DNA of 64,000 bases from an uncultured Bacillaceae bacterium (lineage in GTDB: Bacteria; Bacillota; Bacilli; Bacillales; Bacillaceae_L): assembly GCA_947497585.1 (NCBI GenBank), contig CANMHG010000008.1, forward strand, positions 62,001-126,000. Reading direction: 5' to 3'. A model generated the notes under the pieces. That model made no database searches, was not told the origin of the DNA, and saw nothing but the letters and a program-made list of their open reading frames with translations. The position numbers and the translations under genes are program-made. Of this stretch, positions 17,475 through 25,759 are shown in pieces. Within the stretch, counting starts at the first letter, position 1. Each line of letters begins with the position of its first letter.

Positions 17475-17660
17475 ATGATGAACAAATTAAAAGGATTAGT
17501 AGTAGAAGAGCAAGGTCAAGGAATGACTGAGTACGGATTAGTATTAGGAGTTATTGCGGTTGGGGTAGTAGGAACTCTTGTATTATTGAGAGAGCAAATT
17601 ACAGCAATGTTTACAGATGTTTTAACAAACGTTCAAAATCGTAATACTGTTGGTCAATAA
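17475..17660 (+). CDS. flp: Flp-family type IVb pilin
   Basis: 61 residues: short basic leader, then EEQGQGMTEYGLVLGVIAVGVVG. This is the type IVb prepilin pattern, with the cleavage Gly, the +5-type Glu, Tyr and a single hydrophobic helix of about 20 residues. It is the likely major subunit of the fibre, cut by the TadV-like peptidase encoded next. GGGAGAG lies 8 bp before the ATG; ATG 17478 is an alternative. A strong attenuator just after it would make pilin mRNA more abundant than the machinery mRNA. Confidence 0.94.
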   Translation: MMNKLKGLVVEEQGQGMTEYGLVLGVIAVGVVGTLVLLREQITAMFTDVLTNVQNRNTVGQ

Positions 17661-17676
17661 TCTGAATAACTCCAGC

Positions 17677-17712
17677 AAGGGCTTTGCGTTAATTTAACGT
17701 AAGGCCTTTTTT
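17677..17712 (+). terminator. Strong hairpin terminator/attenuator between flp and tadV
   Basis: From AAGGGCTTTGCGTT to AACGTAAGGCCTT the arms pair along about 15 bp (with G-U pairs) around an AATTT loop and end in a T tract. It separates the pilin gene from the assembly genes without a new obvious promoter, suggesting partial read-through. Confidence 0.85.
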
Positions 17713-17744
17713 AAAAAGGATTATACGGAAAAGAGGGATCCTTT

Positions 17745-18263
17745 ATGATCATAAATTGCCTATTAATCATCGTGTTAGTCATTTGCCTATTAACCGATCT
17801 TAAATCAAGAAGAATTTACAATAAAGTTATTTTCCCAGCTCTGGGTGTTACGTTTATTATTCATACTTTTACACCGATGGGAACAGGGATCATGTTTTCT
17901 TTATTAGGCTTTTTAACAGGACTTGGTATTCTGCTCATTCCTTATATGTTAGGTGGAATGGGAGCTGGTGACGTAAAACTTTTAGCATTAATTGGAGCAA
18001 TGAAAGGAACTACTTTTGTAGTATTTACAGGAATTTACATGGCTTTAATTGGTGGAATTATTGCTTTAGGAATCTTGTTTTTCCGAAAAGGAGTTTTGTC
18101 TCGTCTTAAATCGATTTTTTATTCAATTGCGGGTTTGAAAAATGGAGTTATTATTCCGTTAGCTATAGACAAAGATGCACTTCAAGCAACCTATCCCTAT
18201 GGAGTTGCTATTGTTGGAGGAGCACTCCTATCCTTATTTGCAAAAGGGTGGATACTTTTATGA
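17745..18263 (+). CDS. tadV: A24-family prepilin peptidase (TadV/CpaA)
   Basis: 172 residues, about six hydrophobic segments. Catalytic Asp residues of the A24 family are visible: the first in LLTDLKSRRIYN (about residue 18) and the second in the GxGD motif GMGAGDVKLLALIGA (about 73). It lacks the N-terminal methylase domain of PilD, as is usual for Tad peptidases. It cleaves the leader of the Flp pilin and probably of the TadE/TadG pseudopilins. The stop overlaps tadE (ATGA). Confidence 0.93.
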   Translation: MIINCLLIIVLVICLLTDLKSRRIYNKVIFPALGVTFIIHTFTPMGTGIMFSLLGFLTGLGILLIPYMLGGMGAGDVKLLALIGAMKGTTFVVFTGIYMALIGGIIALGILFFRKGVLSRLKSIFYSIAGLKNGVIIPLAIDKDALQATYPYGVAIVGGALLSLFAKGWILL

Positions 18264-18643
18264 TAAAAGAAGAAAAGGGACAATCACTAGTAGAAATGGC
18301 TTTGTTATTACCTATATTACTTTTATTACTTGCTGGTATTTTCGATTTTGGTAGATTGCTATATTCTTATACTCATCTTCATTTAGCAACACAAGAAACG
18401 GTTCGTTTAGGGGGCTTAGGAAGAGGAGATGCTGAAATTACTCAATTTGCTAGAAACTATGTTGATTTAGGGGATTCAAGTTTATTAAGAGTTACAATAT
18501 CACCAACAGAAGAATACAGAAATTCTGGAGAATATATGAGTGTAACTCTAGATTATCCAATAGAAATTGTCACTCCATTTTTTTCCACTTTTATACCCAC
18601 TCCACTTATTTTAACCACTGAATCAACCATTCGGGTTGAATGA
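18260..18643 (+). CDS. tadE: TadE-like minor pilin (pseudopilin)
   Basis: 127 residues starting MIKEEKGQSLVEMALLLPIL, the TadE signature: a short leader, Gly-Gln-Ser, Glu at +5 position and a hydrophobic helix. The rest is an extracellular beta-rich domain. ATG 18260 overlaps the tadV stop; GTG 18248 in the same frame has no ribosome site. TadE and TadG form minor parts of the pilus or its priming complex. Confidence 0.92.
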   Translation: MIKEEKGQSLVEMALLLPILLLLLAGIFDFGRLLYSYTHLHLATQETVRLGGLGRGDAEITQFARNYVDLGDSSLLRVTISPTEEYRNSGEYMSVTLDYPIEIVTPFFSTFIPTPLILTTESTIRVE

Positions 18644-18655
18644 AGAGGTGAATGA

Positions 18656-19573
18656 ATGAAAAAGAACCTGAAAAAGTTATTGCAAAAGGAAGATGGAAAT
18701 GTATTGTTACTCGTTTCATTAGCATTTATGGGTTTACTTACAATGGGTGGACTCGTTATGGATGGTGGAACAATGTATATGACGAAAAGCCATTTACAAA
18801 AAGTGGCGAATGCGGCCGTTTTATCAGGTGCACAAGAGCTTACGAATACTGAAATTGCGGTAAGAGATGTAGTGAATGAAGTTCTACTTGCTCATGGAGA
18901 AGCAGAAAATCTTCAAGGTATGACAATTAAAATGGGAGAACGAGTCTCTATAGATTTAAAGCAAACGGTACCTTTAGTCTTTTCAAAATTACTTGGATTT
19001 GAATCTATAGATGTGCACAGTAATGCTGCAGCTGAATTAAGAGTAATGGGAAGAGCTACTGGTGCAGCACCTCTTGGAATAGATGATTCAATTAACTTGG
19101 ATTATTACACACAATATAAACTTAAAGTTGATTCTACTGGAGTTGAATTCGGTAATTTTGGTGTGTTAGCCCTGGGTGGATCAGGAGCAGCAACCTATGA
19201 GGATAATCTGAGGAACGGATATCAACAAGAGGTAAAAGTGGGAGATATTCTAAATACGGAAACCGGGAATATCGCCGGGAAAACAAGGTCTGTTATTAAA
19301 GAGCGAGTAGATGGTTGTTTGCATACAGCTGATAGCATGTATGACCGTGATTGCTCGAGAGTTATACTTATTCCCACTTATAAAACTTATGGAAATTATA
19401 CAAATCAAATGAAACAAATCCAAATTACTGGGTTTGCTTACTTTTATATATTAGACCCAATGGATCCAAAAGATACTTCAATCACAGGCATGTTTATAAA
19501 GAGAGCTGGAACTGGATTTGAAGCACCGAACAGTTTAAATAAAGGTGCCTTCAGCATTAGATTAACAGAGTAG
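18656..19573 (+). CDS. tadG: TadG-like pilus assembly protein
   Basis: 305 residues. N-terminal KEDGNVLLLVSLAFMGLLTMGGLVMDGG is the TadE/G-like transmembrane segment, followed by LQKVANAAVLSGAQEL, the typical 'putative Flp pilus-assembly TadE/G-like' region. A ~230-residue secreted domain follows, which contains two Cys close together (DGCLHTADSMYDRDCSR) likely to form a disulfide. Start is ATG 18656, with AGAGGTG upstream, 12 bp after tadE. Confidence 0.9.
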   Translation: MKKNLKKLLQKEDGNVLLLVSLAFMGLLTMGGLVMDGGTMYMTKSHLQKVANAAVLSGAQELTNTEIAVRDVVNEVLLAHGEAENLQGMTIKMGERVSIDLKQTVPLVFSKLLGFESIDVHSNAAAELRVMGRATGAAPLGIDDSINLDYYTQYKLKVDSTGVEFGNFGVLALGGSGAATYEDNLRNGYQQEVKVGDILNTETGNIAGKTRSVIKERVDGCLHTADSMYDRDCSRVILIPTYKTYGNYTNQMKQIQITGFAYFYILDPMDPKDTSITGMFIKRAGTGFEAPNSLNKGAFSIRLTE

Positions 19574-19581
19574 GTGAAAAC

Positions 19582-20262
19582 ATGAGATCAAAAATAATTA
19601 TGCTCTTAGCACTAGTAATGGGTATTGTTACAACTGTACTATTCTTTAATTATATGAATCAATTTGATACTCAAGCAGTCATTAATGAAAACACAGTACC
19701 AGTTGTCCAGGCAAAAGGGCTCATTAAAGAAAATCAAAGGATTACTTCAGATATGCTTGTGATTGCCCAAGTTCCGAAAGATGGAATACATGCTCAAACG
19801 ATTACCGAGCTGTCGCAGGTTGAAGGGCAATACGCAACTTCAGATATAGAGGCTGGAGAAATCCTTCTTTCTCACAGAGTTAAATCGGAAAAAGAAGAAA
19901 CACTATTCGTTTCAAGAAAGGTGACGGATGGACATCGAGGAGTTTCGGTAGGGGTAAATTTTGTCCAATCTGTCTCAAACTTAATTGAGCCAGAAGATGT
20001 AGTTGATGTAGTATTCAGTGAAGTTGTAAAGGTGAATAACATTGATACTGTGGTCACCAAACAAATTCTATCCAAGGTGCGAGTACTTGCAATAGGTCGA
20101 AAAATGGTTGCAGCGACGTCTGAAGACGAAGTGTACGCTGAATATAGCTCAGTCACATTAGAACTTAAGCCTGAGGACTCCGTAACCTTAATCAATGCAT
20201 CAGTACGAGGGAACATTCATTTAACAATTCATACAAAAATTGTACCACCGGCAAATGAGTAG
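19582..20262 (+). CDS. cpaB: CpaB/RcpC-like pilus assembly protein (SAF domain)
   Basis: 226 residues: an N-terminal membrane anchor (about 4-24), then a SAF domain beginning VVQAKGLIKENQRITSDMLV and a C-terminal RcpC/CpaB domain with RGVSVGVNFVQSVSNLIEPEDVVDVVF. In Gram-negative Tad systems this protein works with the outer-membrane secretin. No secretin is possible or present here, so it probably links the pilus to the cell wall. Start is ATG 19582, with TAGGTG upstream and an 8-bp gap from tadG. Confidence 0.9.
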   Translation: MRSKIIMLLALVMGIVTTVLFFNYMNQFDTQAVINENTVPVVQAKGLIKENQRITSDMLVIAQVPKDGIHAQTITELSQVEGQYATSDIEAGEILLSHRVKSEKEETLFVSRKVTDGHRGVSVGVNFVQSVSNLIEPEDVVDVVFSEVVKVNNIDTVVTKQILSKVRVLAIGRKMVAATSEDEVYAEYSSVTLELKPEDSVTLINASVRGNIHLTIHTKIVPPANE

Positions 20263-20321
20263 GGTGGAGTATAAAAGATACACGTGTGACTAGGGATTAG
20301 ACTAGACCGAGGTGAAAATTC

Positions 20322-21170
20322 ATGACAAACAATCAAATGTTACAGCAAGGAAAAACGAAACGAGGAGAGTTGATTGCCGTTTGTAGTGCAAAAGGTGGAA
20401 TAGGGAGGACTACTCTTACGGTTAACCTTGCTGTTGCCTTATTTAAGAAGAATATATCTATAAGTATAGTAGATGGCGATTTTCAATTCGGTGACGTGGG
20501 TCTTGCTATGGATCTTCAATCAACATTTACAATTAAAGATGTGGTTGAGGAAATTGATCGTCTAGATGAATTTAGCCTTGCTAGCTACCTTTGTAATCAT
20601 GAGACTGGAGTAAAGGTTTTACCTGCTCCAGAACGTCCAGAATACGCCGAAATTGTATCCGAAGAGATATTAAGTAAAGTTCTAGACTTATTACTTGTTC
20701 AGCAAGATTATGTAGTTGTTGATACAGGAGTAGGATTGCAGGAAAAGACACTTCAATTTATCGAAAAAGCAGATCAAGTCTTAGTTGTAACAAATCTTGA
20801 AATGGCTGCATTAAAAAATACCAAATTAATGCTAGAAACACTAGAAGTGCTGGGGATGCGTGAAAAGGTAAGGGTGGTAGTTAATCGTGCAACAATGGAA
20901 AGTGTAATACAGCCAAGTGATGTTCCAGAGATATTAGGAGAAAATGACCCTGTCTATATACCAAATGATTTTCAGATAGCATCACAGTCGTTAAATATAG
21001 GAATTCCCTTTGTTATGAATCAAGGTAAGACAGAGCTTGCGAAATCCGTATTTAAAATGGCCGAACAATTAACAACTCGTCGGGAGATTTCGATGATAAA
21101 AGTAAAAAAACCTTCAATACTCTCTAAATTCTTAAACCGTAAGCGACTGAAGGAGGAGACTGCAGAATGA
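20322..21170 (+). CDS. tadZ: TadZ/CpaE-like MinD-family ATPase
   Basis: 282 residues, ParA/MinD fold. The deviant Walker A reads CSAKGGIGRTTLTVN: the signature Lys24 is kept, but the usual P-loop Lys of GKT is Arg29. Switch I and II-like segments are IVDGDFQFGDVGLAMD and VVVDTGVGLQEKT. It lacks the N-terminal receiver domain of classical CpaE. TadZ proteins place the pilus machine at a pole or site in the cell. Its start is preceded by CGAGGTG; the stop overlaps tadA by 4 bp. Confidence 0.9.
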   Translation: MTNNQMLQQGKTKRGELIAVCSAKGGIGRTTLTVNLAVALFKKNISISIVDGDFQFGDVGLAMDLQSTFTIKDVVEEIDRLDEFSLASYLCNHETGVKVLPAPERPEYAEIVSEEILSKVLDLLLVQQDYVVVDTGVGLQEKTLQFIEKADQVLVVTNLEMAALKNTKLMLETLEVLGMREKVRVVVNRATMESVIQPSDVPEILGENDPVYIPNDFQIASQSLNIGIPFVMNQGKTELAKSVFKMAEQLTTRREISMIKVKKPSILSKFLNRKRLKEETAE

Positions 21171-22600
21171 GCCTATTAAATCGAATAAAAGAAAAGGAGC
21201 AAGAGCGTCAGGAAAGCGTCTCTCTTGAAACTCCTTCCCCAGCTCAACCCGATTACATTCCGAAGAAAGATTTAGTCTCATCATTTAGAGAAAGTAGAAA
21301 ACAGGATGTTCAAAAGAATAGTCCTCGTCAAATGGTTGTTGACAAGCACCAAGAGCTTAAAAATCGTCTACATAAGCAAATCCTTTCTGAATTGAAGGAT
21401 GATAATGTGGATGAGATTATTCCAAAGCTTGATGCAATGGCAATTGAAATAATTAAAGAAGATGAATCCTTTCGGGGGAAAATTGATCGTAAACGAGTCG
21501 TTGATGAGCTTATTAATGATTTAGCGGGATTTGGACCAATCAATCCATTGTTAATGGATGAAAATGTTACCGAGGTAATGGTTAACGGCCCTAATCATGT
21601 CTACTGTGAAAGGAAAGGGAAAATTGAATTAACTTCGATTAAATTCCGTGATGACGAACATGTCATGAACATCATCGAAAAGATTGTTTCACCGATTGGT
21701 CGAAGAATTGACGAAAGCAGTCCGATGGTAGATGCACGTCTACCAGATGGTTCTCGTGTGAATGCAATTATTCCTCCACTCGCTTTAAACGGTCCAACGA
21801 TTACAATAAGGAAGTTCTCGAAGGATCCTTTTCAAGTTGAAGACATGATTAACTTTGGAACATTGACTCACGAAATGGCAGTATTTCTGGAGGCTTGTGT
21901 AAAAGCAAAATTAAATGTTTTTGTAAGTGGTGGGACAGGGTCTGGAAAAACGACGACTCTGAATGTCCTTTCAAACTTTATCCCTTACGATGAAAGGATC
22001 ATTACAATAGAAGATGCAGCCGAGCTACAGCTAGGTCAGGAACACGTTATCTCACTTGAATCTCGTCCCCCGAATATCGAGGGCAAAGGAGCGATAACGA
22101 TCCGTGATTTGGTTCGAAATTCATTGAGGATGAGACCGGATCGTATTGTCATTGGAGAGGTACGTGGTGGTGAAGCATTGGACATGCTTCAGGCAATGAA
22201 TACAGGACATGATGGATCACTAGCTACTGGTCACTCAAATAGTCCACGTGACATGATTGCACGTTTAGAAACGATGGTCCTACTCGCTGGGATCGAGCTT
22301 CCTATTAAAGCCATTCGCGAACAAATTGCTGGAGCAGTTGATGTGATTATTCAACAGGCACGACTCAAAGATGGTTCAAGGAAAATTATTAATATCACAG
22401 AAGTACAGGGTCTAGAAGGAGATGTGATTGTTCTACAAGATATCTTTAGCTTTAAGCAAGAAGGTCTAGATGCAGAAGGAAAAGTAAAAGGGAAACTTGT
22501 TCCAACAGGAGTACGCCCCAAATTTTACGAGAGACTGGAAACCTCTGGTATTCACATTCCTACAAGTGTATTTATTGAAGAGGAGGAATGGGGTGCATGA
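21167..22600 (+). CDS. tadA: Tad pilus secretion ATPase (TadA/CpaF)
   Basis: 477 residues, type II/IV secretion ATPase. Walker [14 protein letters not shown] is at about 251-263, the Asp box region [12 protein letters not shown] and Walker B region [19 protein letters not shown] follow, then the His box [15 protein letters not shown] ~120-residue N-terminal helical domain precedes the ATPase, as in CpaF. This hexameric motor drives Flp pilus assembly and, in Tad systems, retraction too. Its ATG overlaps the tadZ stop. Confidence 0.97.
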   Translation: MSLLNRIKEKEQERQESVSLETPSPAQPDYIPKKDLVSSFRESRKQDVQKNSPRQMVVDKHQELKNRLHKQILSELKDDNVDEIIPKLDAMAIEIIKEDESFRGKIDRKRVVDELINDLAGFGPINPLLMDENVTEVMVNGPNHVYCERKGKIELTSIKFRDDEHVMNIIEKIVSPIGRRIDESSPMVDARLPDGSRVNAIIPPLALNGPTITIRKFSKDPFQVEDMINFGTLTHEMAVFLEACVKAKLNVFVSGGTGSGKTTTLNVLSNFIPYDERIITIEDAAELQLGQEHVISLESRPPNIEGKGAITIRDLVRNSLRMRPDRIVIGEVRGGEALDMLQAMNTGHDGSLATGHSNSPRDMIARLETMVLLAGIELPIKAIREQIAGAVDVIIQQARLKDGSRKIINITEVQGLEGDVIVLQDIFSFKQEGLDAEGKVKGKLVPTGVRPKFYERLETSGIHIPTSVFIEEEEWGA

Positions 22601-23559
22601 AATGGTTTCTCTTAATTCTCTTTCTATTTAGTGCGTTTCTGTTTTTTACGGCAATTCTTCAGTTCCTCTTTATTAGGGATAAGAGTCTAGATAAAAGAAT
22701 GAAAAGGTATTTAGCGATTAGTGAAAAAAAAGGCTTTGACCGTAAAAAGTTTAATCTTATTGTGCAGATGCAACTCACAAAGCAAAGAATTCGAAAACAA
22801 GTTTTAACGAAGGAAAAAAACTCCAAGCTTGAGGTTATGCTAGGTCGTGCTGGTCTACAACTAAGGCCTGAAGAGTACGTAATTTTTCAATGGATAAGCA
22901 CAGCATTAACTGGTGGAGTACTATTCTTAGCCTCTAATAACCCATTCTTTTTGTTTTTAGGAGCTGTCATAGGATTCATGCTTCCTAAATGGTACGTGAA
23001 GAAAAAACAAAAAGAACGAATGACTAAGTTTAATGAAGGTCTACCAGATATGCTTACAACAGTAGTAGGTTCACTTCGAGCAGGATTTAGTTTTCCACAA
23101 GCATTAAAGGCTGTGGCGGAAGAGGCGCATTCGCCAATTAAAGAAGAGATAGAACATGTGTTAAAGGAAATGCAATATGGAAGTAGTATTGAAGATTCAT
23201 TGAATGAATTAAAAGAAAGAATGCCTAGTGAGGATTTGGATTTGATGATACAAGCTATCCTTATTCAAAGAACAGTTGGTGGTAACTTAGCTACGGTATT
23301 GGATAAGATTGTTGAAACCATTCGTGATCGAACTAAAATTCAAAGGCAAGTTGTAACATTAACTGCTCAAGGTAGGCTTTCTGGGATTGTTATCGGTCTT
23401 TTACCTATTGCTCTTGGACTCTTTATTTATTTAATTGAACCTGAATATATAGGGACTTTGTTCACCAGCCCTATAGGAATAATATTAATTACCGTAGGTG
23501 CAATTTCTGGAACAATTGGTTTCATGTTTATTCGGAAACTCACAACAATCGAGGTGTAG
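22597..23559 (+). CDS. tadB: Tad pilus inner-membrane platform protein TadB
   Basis: 320 residues with a GspF/TadB domain: an N-terminal membrane segment, a hydrophobic pair at about 100-140, the conserved LPDMLTTVVGSLRAGFSFPQAL helix and two C-terminal membrane segments. ATG 22597 gives a 4-bp ATGA overlap with tadA and an AGGAGG at 10 bp. ATG 22588 in the same frame sits too close to that ribosome site. Pairs with TadC to form the platform turned by TadA. Confidence 0.93.
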   Translation: MKWFLLILFLFSAFLFFTAILQFLFIRDKSLDKRMKRYLAISEKKGFDRKKFNLIVQMQLTKQRIRKQVLTKEKNSKLEVMLGRAGLQLRPEEYVIFQWISTALTGGVLFLASNNPFFLFLGAVIGFMLPKWYVKKKQKERMTKFNEGLPDMLTTVVGSLRAGFSFPQALKAVAEEAHSPIKEEIEHVLKEMQYGSSIEDSLNELKERMPSEDLDLMIQAILIQRTVGGNLATVLDKIVETIRDRTKIQRQVVTLTAQGRLSGIVIGLLPIALGLFIYLIEPEYIGTLFTSPIGIILITVGAISGTIGFMFIRKLTTIEV

Positions 23560-23562
23560 CCT

Positions 23563-24483
23563 ATGATGTATGTAACTTTCTTTTTAATGATTAGTCTCTT
23601 TGTGTACGGCTTATTTACGATAAAAGCAGAAAAGTCTAAGCAGGTAGAAAAGCGGCTATTACTATTAAAAAAAGAACAACAAGATCAGGGATTAATAGAA
23701 ACTGCCAAAGAGACAAAAGAACGGAAATTTTATGAGAGAATTATGCTACCTTTATGGAAAGAGTTCAAACGTAGCTTTAAGCGAAAAATGCCAGGAGAAA
23801 AGGAAGCTAAGCTTGAAATTAAGCTTTTACAAGCAGGAAATCCATTTGGTATGACATCTGTTGAATATCGCTTAATCCAAATTGGCTTATTCATTTTAAT
23901 ACCGTTTTCGTTTGGAAGTTATGGTGCCTTATTGAATAGTAATTTGGCAGTAGTCTTTCTTTTTGGTTTCGTTGGTGTCCTGGTAGCAATAAGTTTACCT
24001 CGATACTATATTAATCTAAAAATAAAAAAGAGAAATCAATTAGCATTACGAGAGCTTCCAGATGTATTGGATTTATTGACTGTTAGTTTAGAAGCTGGCC
24101 TAGGATTTGACTCAGCGCTAAGTAAGCTAGTATCCAAGAAAGACGGTATTCTCCCTTCTGAGTTTCATCGATGTCTTGAGGAAATTAGGCTTGGCAAAAC
24201 AAGAAGAGAAGCACTTTCAGGTATTCGTGAACGTCTTGTCGTCGATGAAATAAATGCATTGATTAGTAGTATTTTACAAGCTGAGAAGTTAGGAATTGGG
24301 ATGGTCCAAGTGTTGCGTGTTCAATCTAATGAGGTCCGTGACCGCAGGAAGCAGCGAGCTGAGGAGGAAGCAATGAAGGCTCCAATTAAAATGTTGTTCC
24401 CACTCGTACTATTTATCTTTCCTAGTATTTTCATCGTGTTATTAGGGCCAGCAGTTATCCAGTTTATGGATGCATTTAAGTAG
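23563..24483 (+). CDS. tadC: Tad pilus inner-membrane platform protein TadC
   Basis: 306 residues, GspF-domain protein paralogous to TadB: N-terminal membrane segment, hydrophobic pair at about 105-150, LPDVLDLLTVSLEAGLGFDSAL, and a C-terminal segment with APIKMLFPLVLFIFPSIF. Begins 3 bp after tadB and ends the operon at a clear terminator. Confidence 0.93.
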   Translation: MMYVTFFLMISLFVYGLFTIKAEKSKQVEKRLLLLKKEQQDQGLIETAKETKERKFYERIMLPLWKEFKRSFKRKMPGEKEAKLEIKLLQAGNPFGMTSVEYRLIQIGLFILIPFSFGSYGALLNSNLAVVFLFGFVGVLVAISLPRYYINLKIKKRNQLALRELPDVLDLLTVSLEAGLGFDSALSKLVSKKDGILPSEFHRCLEEIRLGKTRREALSGIRERLVVDEINALISSILQAEKLGIGMVQVLRVQSNEVRDRRKQRAEEEAMKAPIKMLFPLVLFIFPSIFIVLLGPAVIQFMDAFK

Positions 24484-24509
24484 AGGCAATAGGAAGCCTC
24501 TATTTTTTT
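24481..24509 (+). terminator. Terminator of the tad operon
   Basis: TAGAGGC and GCCTCTA form a 7-bp stem followed by TTTTTTT; the stem includes the tadC stop codon. Confidence 0.9.
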
Positions 24510-24563
24510 ATGGTACAAATGGGAGTATAATCAGATTAAATTGTATTATATGAGGTGATTAGG

Positions 24564-25475
24564 ATGAGATTTGTAACAGCTCAAAAAGGGGAACAGTCAA
24601 TCATCGGGATTTTGTTAGAAGACGGTAACCGTACTAAGATATTAGATTTACATGAAGCAGAAATAGCTATGAACGGTAATTCAATTTTACCTAGGAGCAT
24701 GAATGAGTGTTTAGATTTAGGAGACCTATTTGTTGAAAAAGTAAGTGTAATTCAAGAATGGGCAGGTGTACATAACGATGGTGGTTACATTATAGAATTA
24801 GAAGAGGTTGTGGTGAAAGCACCAATACCAAGGCCTCGTAAAAATGTATTTTGTGTAGGTAAAAACTATGCAGACCATGCGATCGAAATGGGTAGTGCTG
24901 CAGATATTCCAGAACATGTGATGTTATTTTCAAAGGCACCAACTTCTGTAATAGGCACAGAAGAAATTATATTACATCATGACCATGTAACCAATCAGTT
25001 AGATTATGAGGGAGAGCTAGCAGTCATCATCGGTAAAAAAGGAAAACAAATAGCTGAAGAAGACGCCTTTGATTATGTATTCGGTTATACCATTCTTAAT
25101 GACATAACTGCAAGAGATCTGCAGGATAAACACAAGCAGTTCCTATTAGGAAAGAGCCTTGATACTTCTTGCCCAATGGGGCCTTATATTGCACATAAGT
25201 CAATTATTCCTAATCCTGGCCACCTGCGTATCGAAACAAAGGTGAATGGAGAAGTGAGACAATCAGGGAATACAGAGCAATTTATTTTTTCAATTGAGAA
25301 AATTATATCCGTCATCTCACAAGGTACAACCCTTGAACCAGGGGACATAATCGCAACCGGTACACCAGCAGGAGTTGGTAAAGGCTTTAAGCCTCCACGC
25401 TTTTTGAATAAAGGGGATGTAATTGAAATAACTGTTGAAGGACTAGGGACATTGAGGAATAAAGTTGAAAGTTAA
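24564..25475 (+). CDS. Fumarylacetoacetate hydrolase family protein (YisK-like)
   Basis: 303 residues, FAH fold in the C-terminal two thirds, opened by RPRKNVFCVGKNYADHAIEMG. Metal ligands typical of the family are visible in DYEGELAVIIGKKG (Glu pair) and NDITARDLQ (Asp). B. subtilis YisK, in the same neighbourhood (next to yisL), is an oxaloacetate decarboxylase that also affects cell shape through Mbl; a similar activity is a reasonable guess here. ATG 24564 lies 5-6 bp after GAGGTGA. A GTG nine bases upstream is less likely. Confidence 0.88.
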   Translation: MRFVTAQKGEQSIIGILLEDGNRTKILDLHEAEIAMNGNSILPRSMNECLDLGDLFVEKVSVIQEWAGVHNDGGYIIELEEVVVKAPIPRPRKNVFCVGKNYADHAIEMGSAADIPEHVMLFSKAPTSVIGTEEIILHHDHVTNQLDYEGELAVIIGKKGKQIAEEDAFDYVFGYTILNDITARDLQDKHKQFLLGKSLDTSCPMGPYIAHKSIIPNPGHLRIETKVNGEVRQSGNTEQFIFSIEKIISVISQGTTLEPGDIIATGTPAGVGKGFKPPRFLNKGDVIEITVEGLGTLRNKVES

Positions 25476-25581
25476 TAATTATTGAGTTCTTTTGGAGTGA
25501 AAGTTCCTCTAACTGGCTTTTTTTTATTTTAGAATAAGTCCATCGAGGCGTAGGCTAGGAAAAAGTTATGCAGATTTGAAG

Positions 25582-25674
25582 TTTATCGGTCAAATTTGAG
25601 CGTTTATCGGTCTAAGGCAGGATTTATCGGTCTTTCGTTACTATATTTCGGCCTAAAAACAAACATATCGGTCT
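25582..25674 (+). repeat. Array of TTTATCGGTC motifs at about 20-bp spacing
   Basis: Three exact TTTATCGGTC units start at 25582, 25603 and 25623; two degenerate units (ATTTCGGCCT, ATATCGGTCT) follow at about 25645 and 25665. Start-to-start distances are 20-22 bp, about two turns of B-DNA. The array lies downstream of the FAH gene and 40 bp before the shared terminator with rocD. Function unknown. Confidence 0.8.
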
Positions 25675-25710
25675 TTAGAAATTTTCAAAGAAACTTTACC
25701 AGTGCAATTC

Positions 25711-25755
25711 AAAAAAAGACTAACTCCTCATCAAATCCGGAGTTAGTCTTTTTAA
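25711..25755. terminator. Bidirectional terminator between the FAH gene and rocD
   Basis: AAGACTAACTCC and GGAGTTAGTCTT are perfect complements with a 10-nt loop, flanked by A and T runs, between convergent genes. Confidence 0.92.
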
Positions 25756-25759
25756 AAGA

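Noticed and set aside
18652..18852. 66-residue frame overlapping the start of tadG
   Set aside because: Shifted reading of the tadG gene; composition is unnatural and the tadG frame has the TadG signature.
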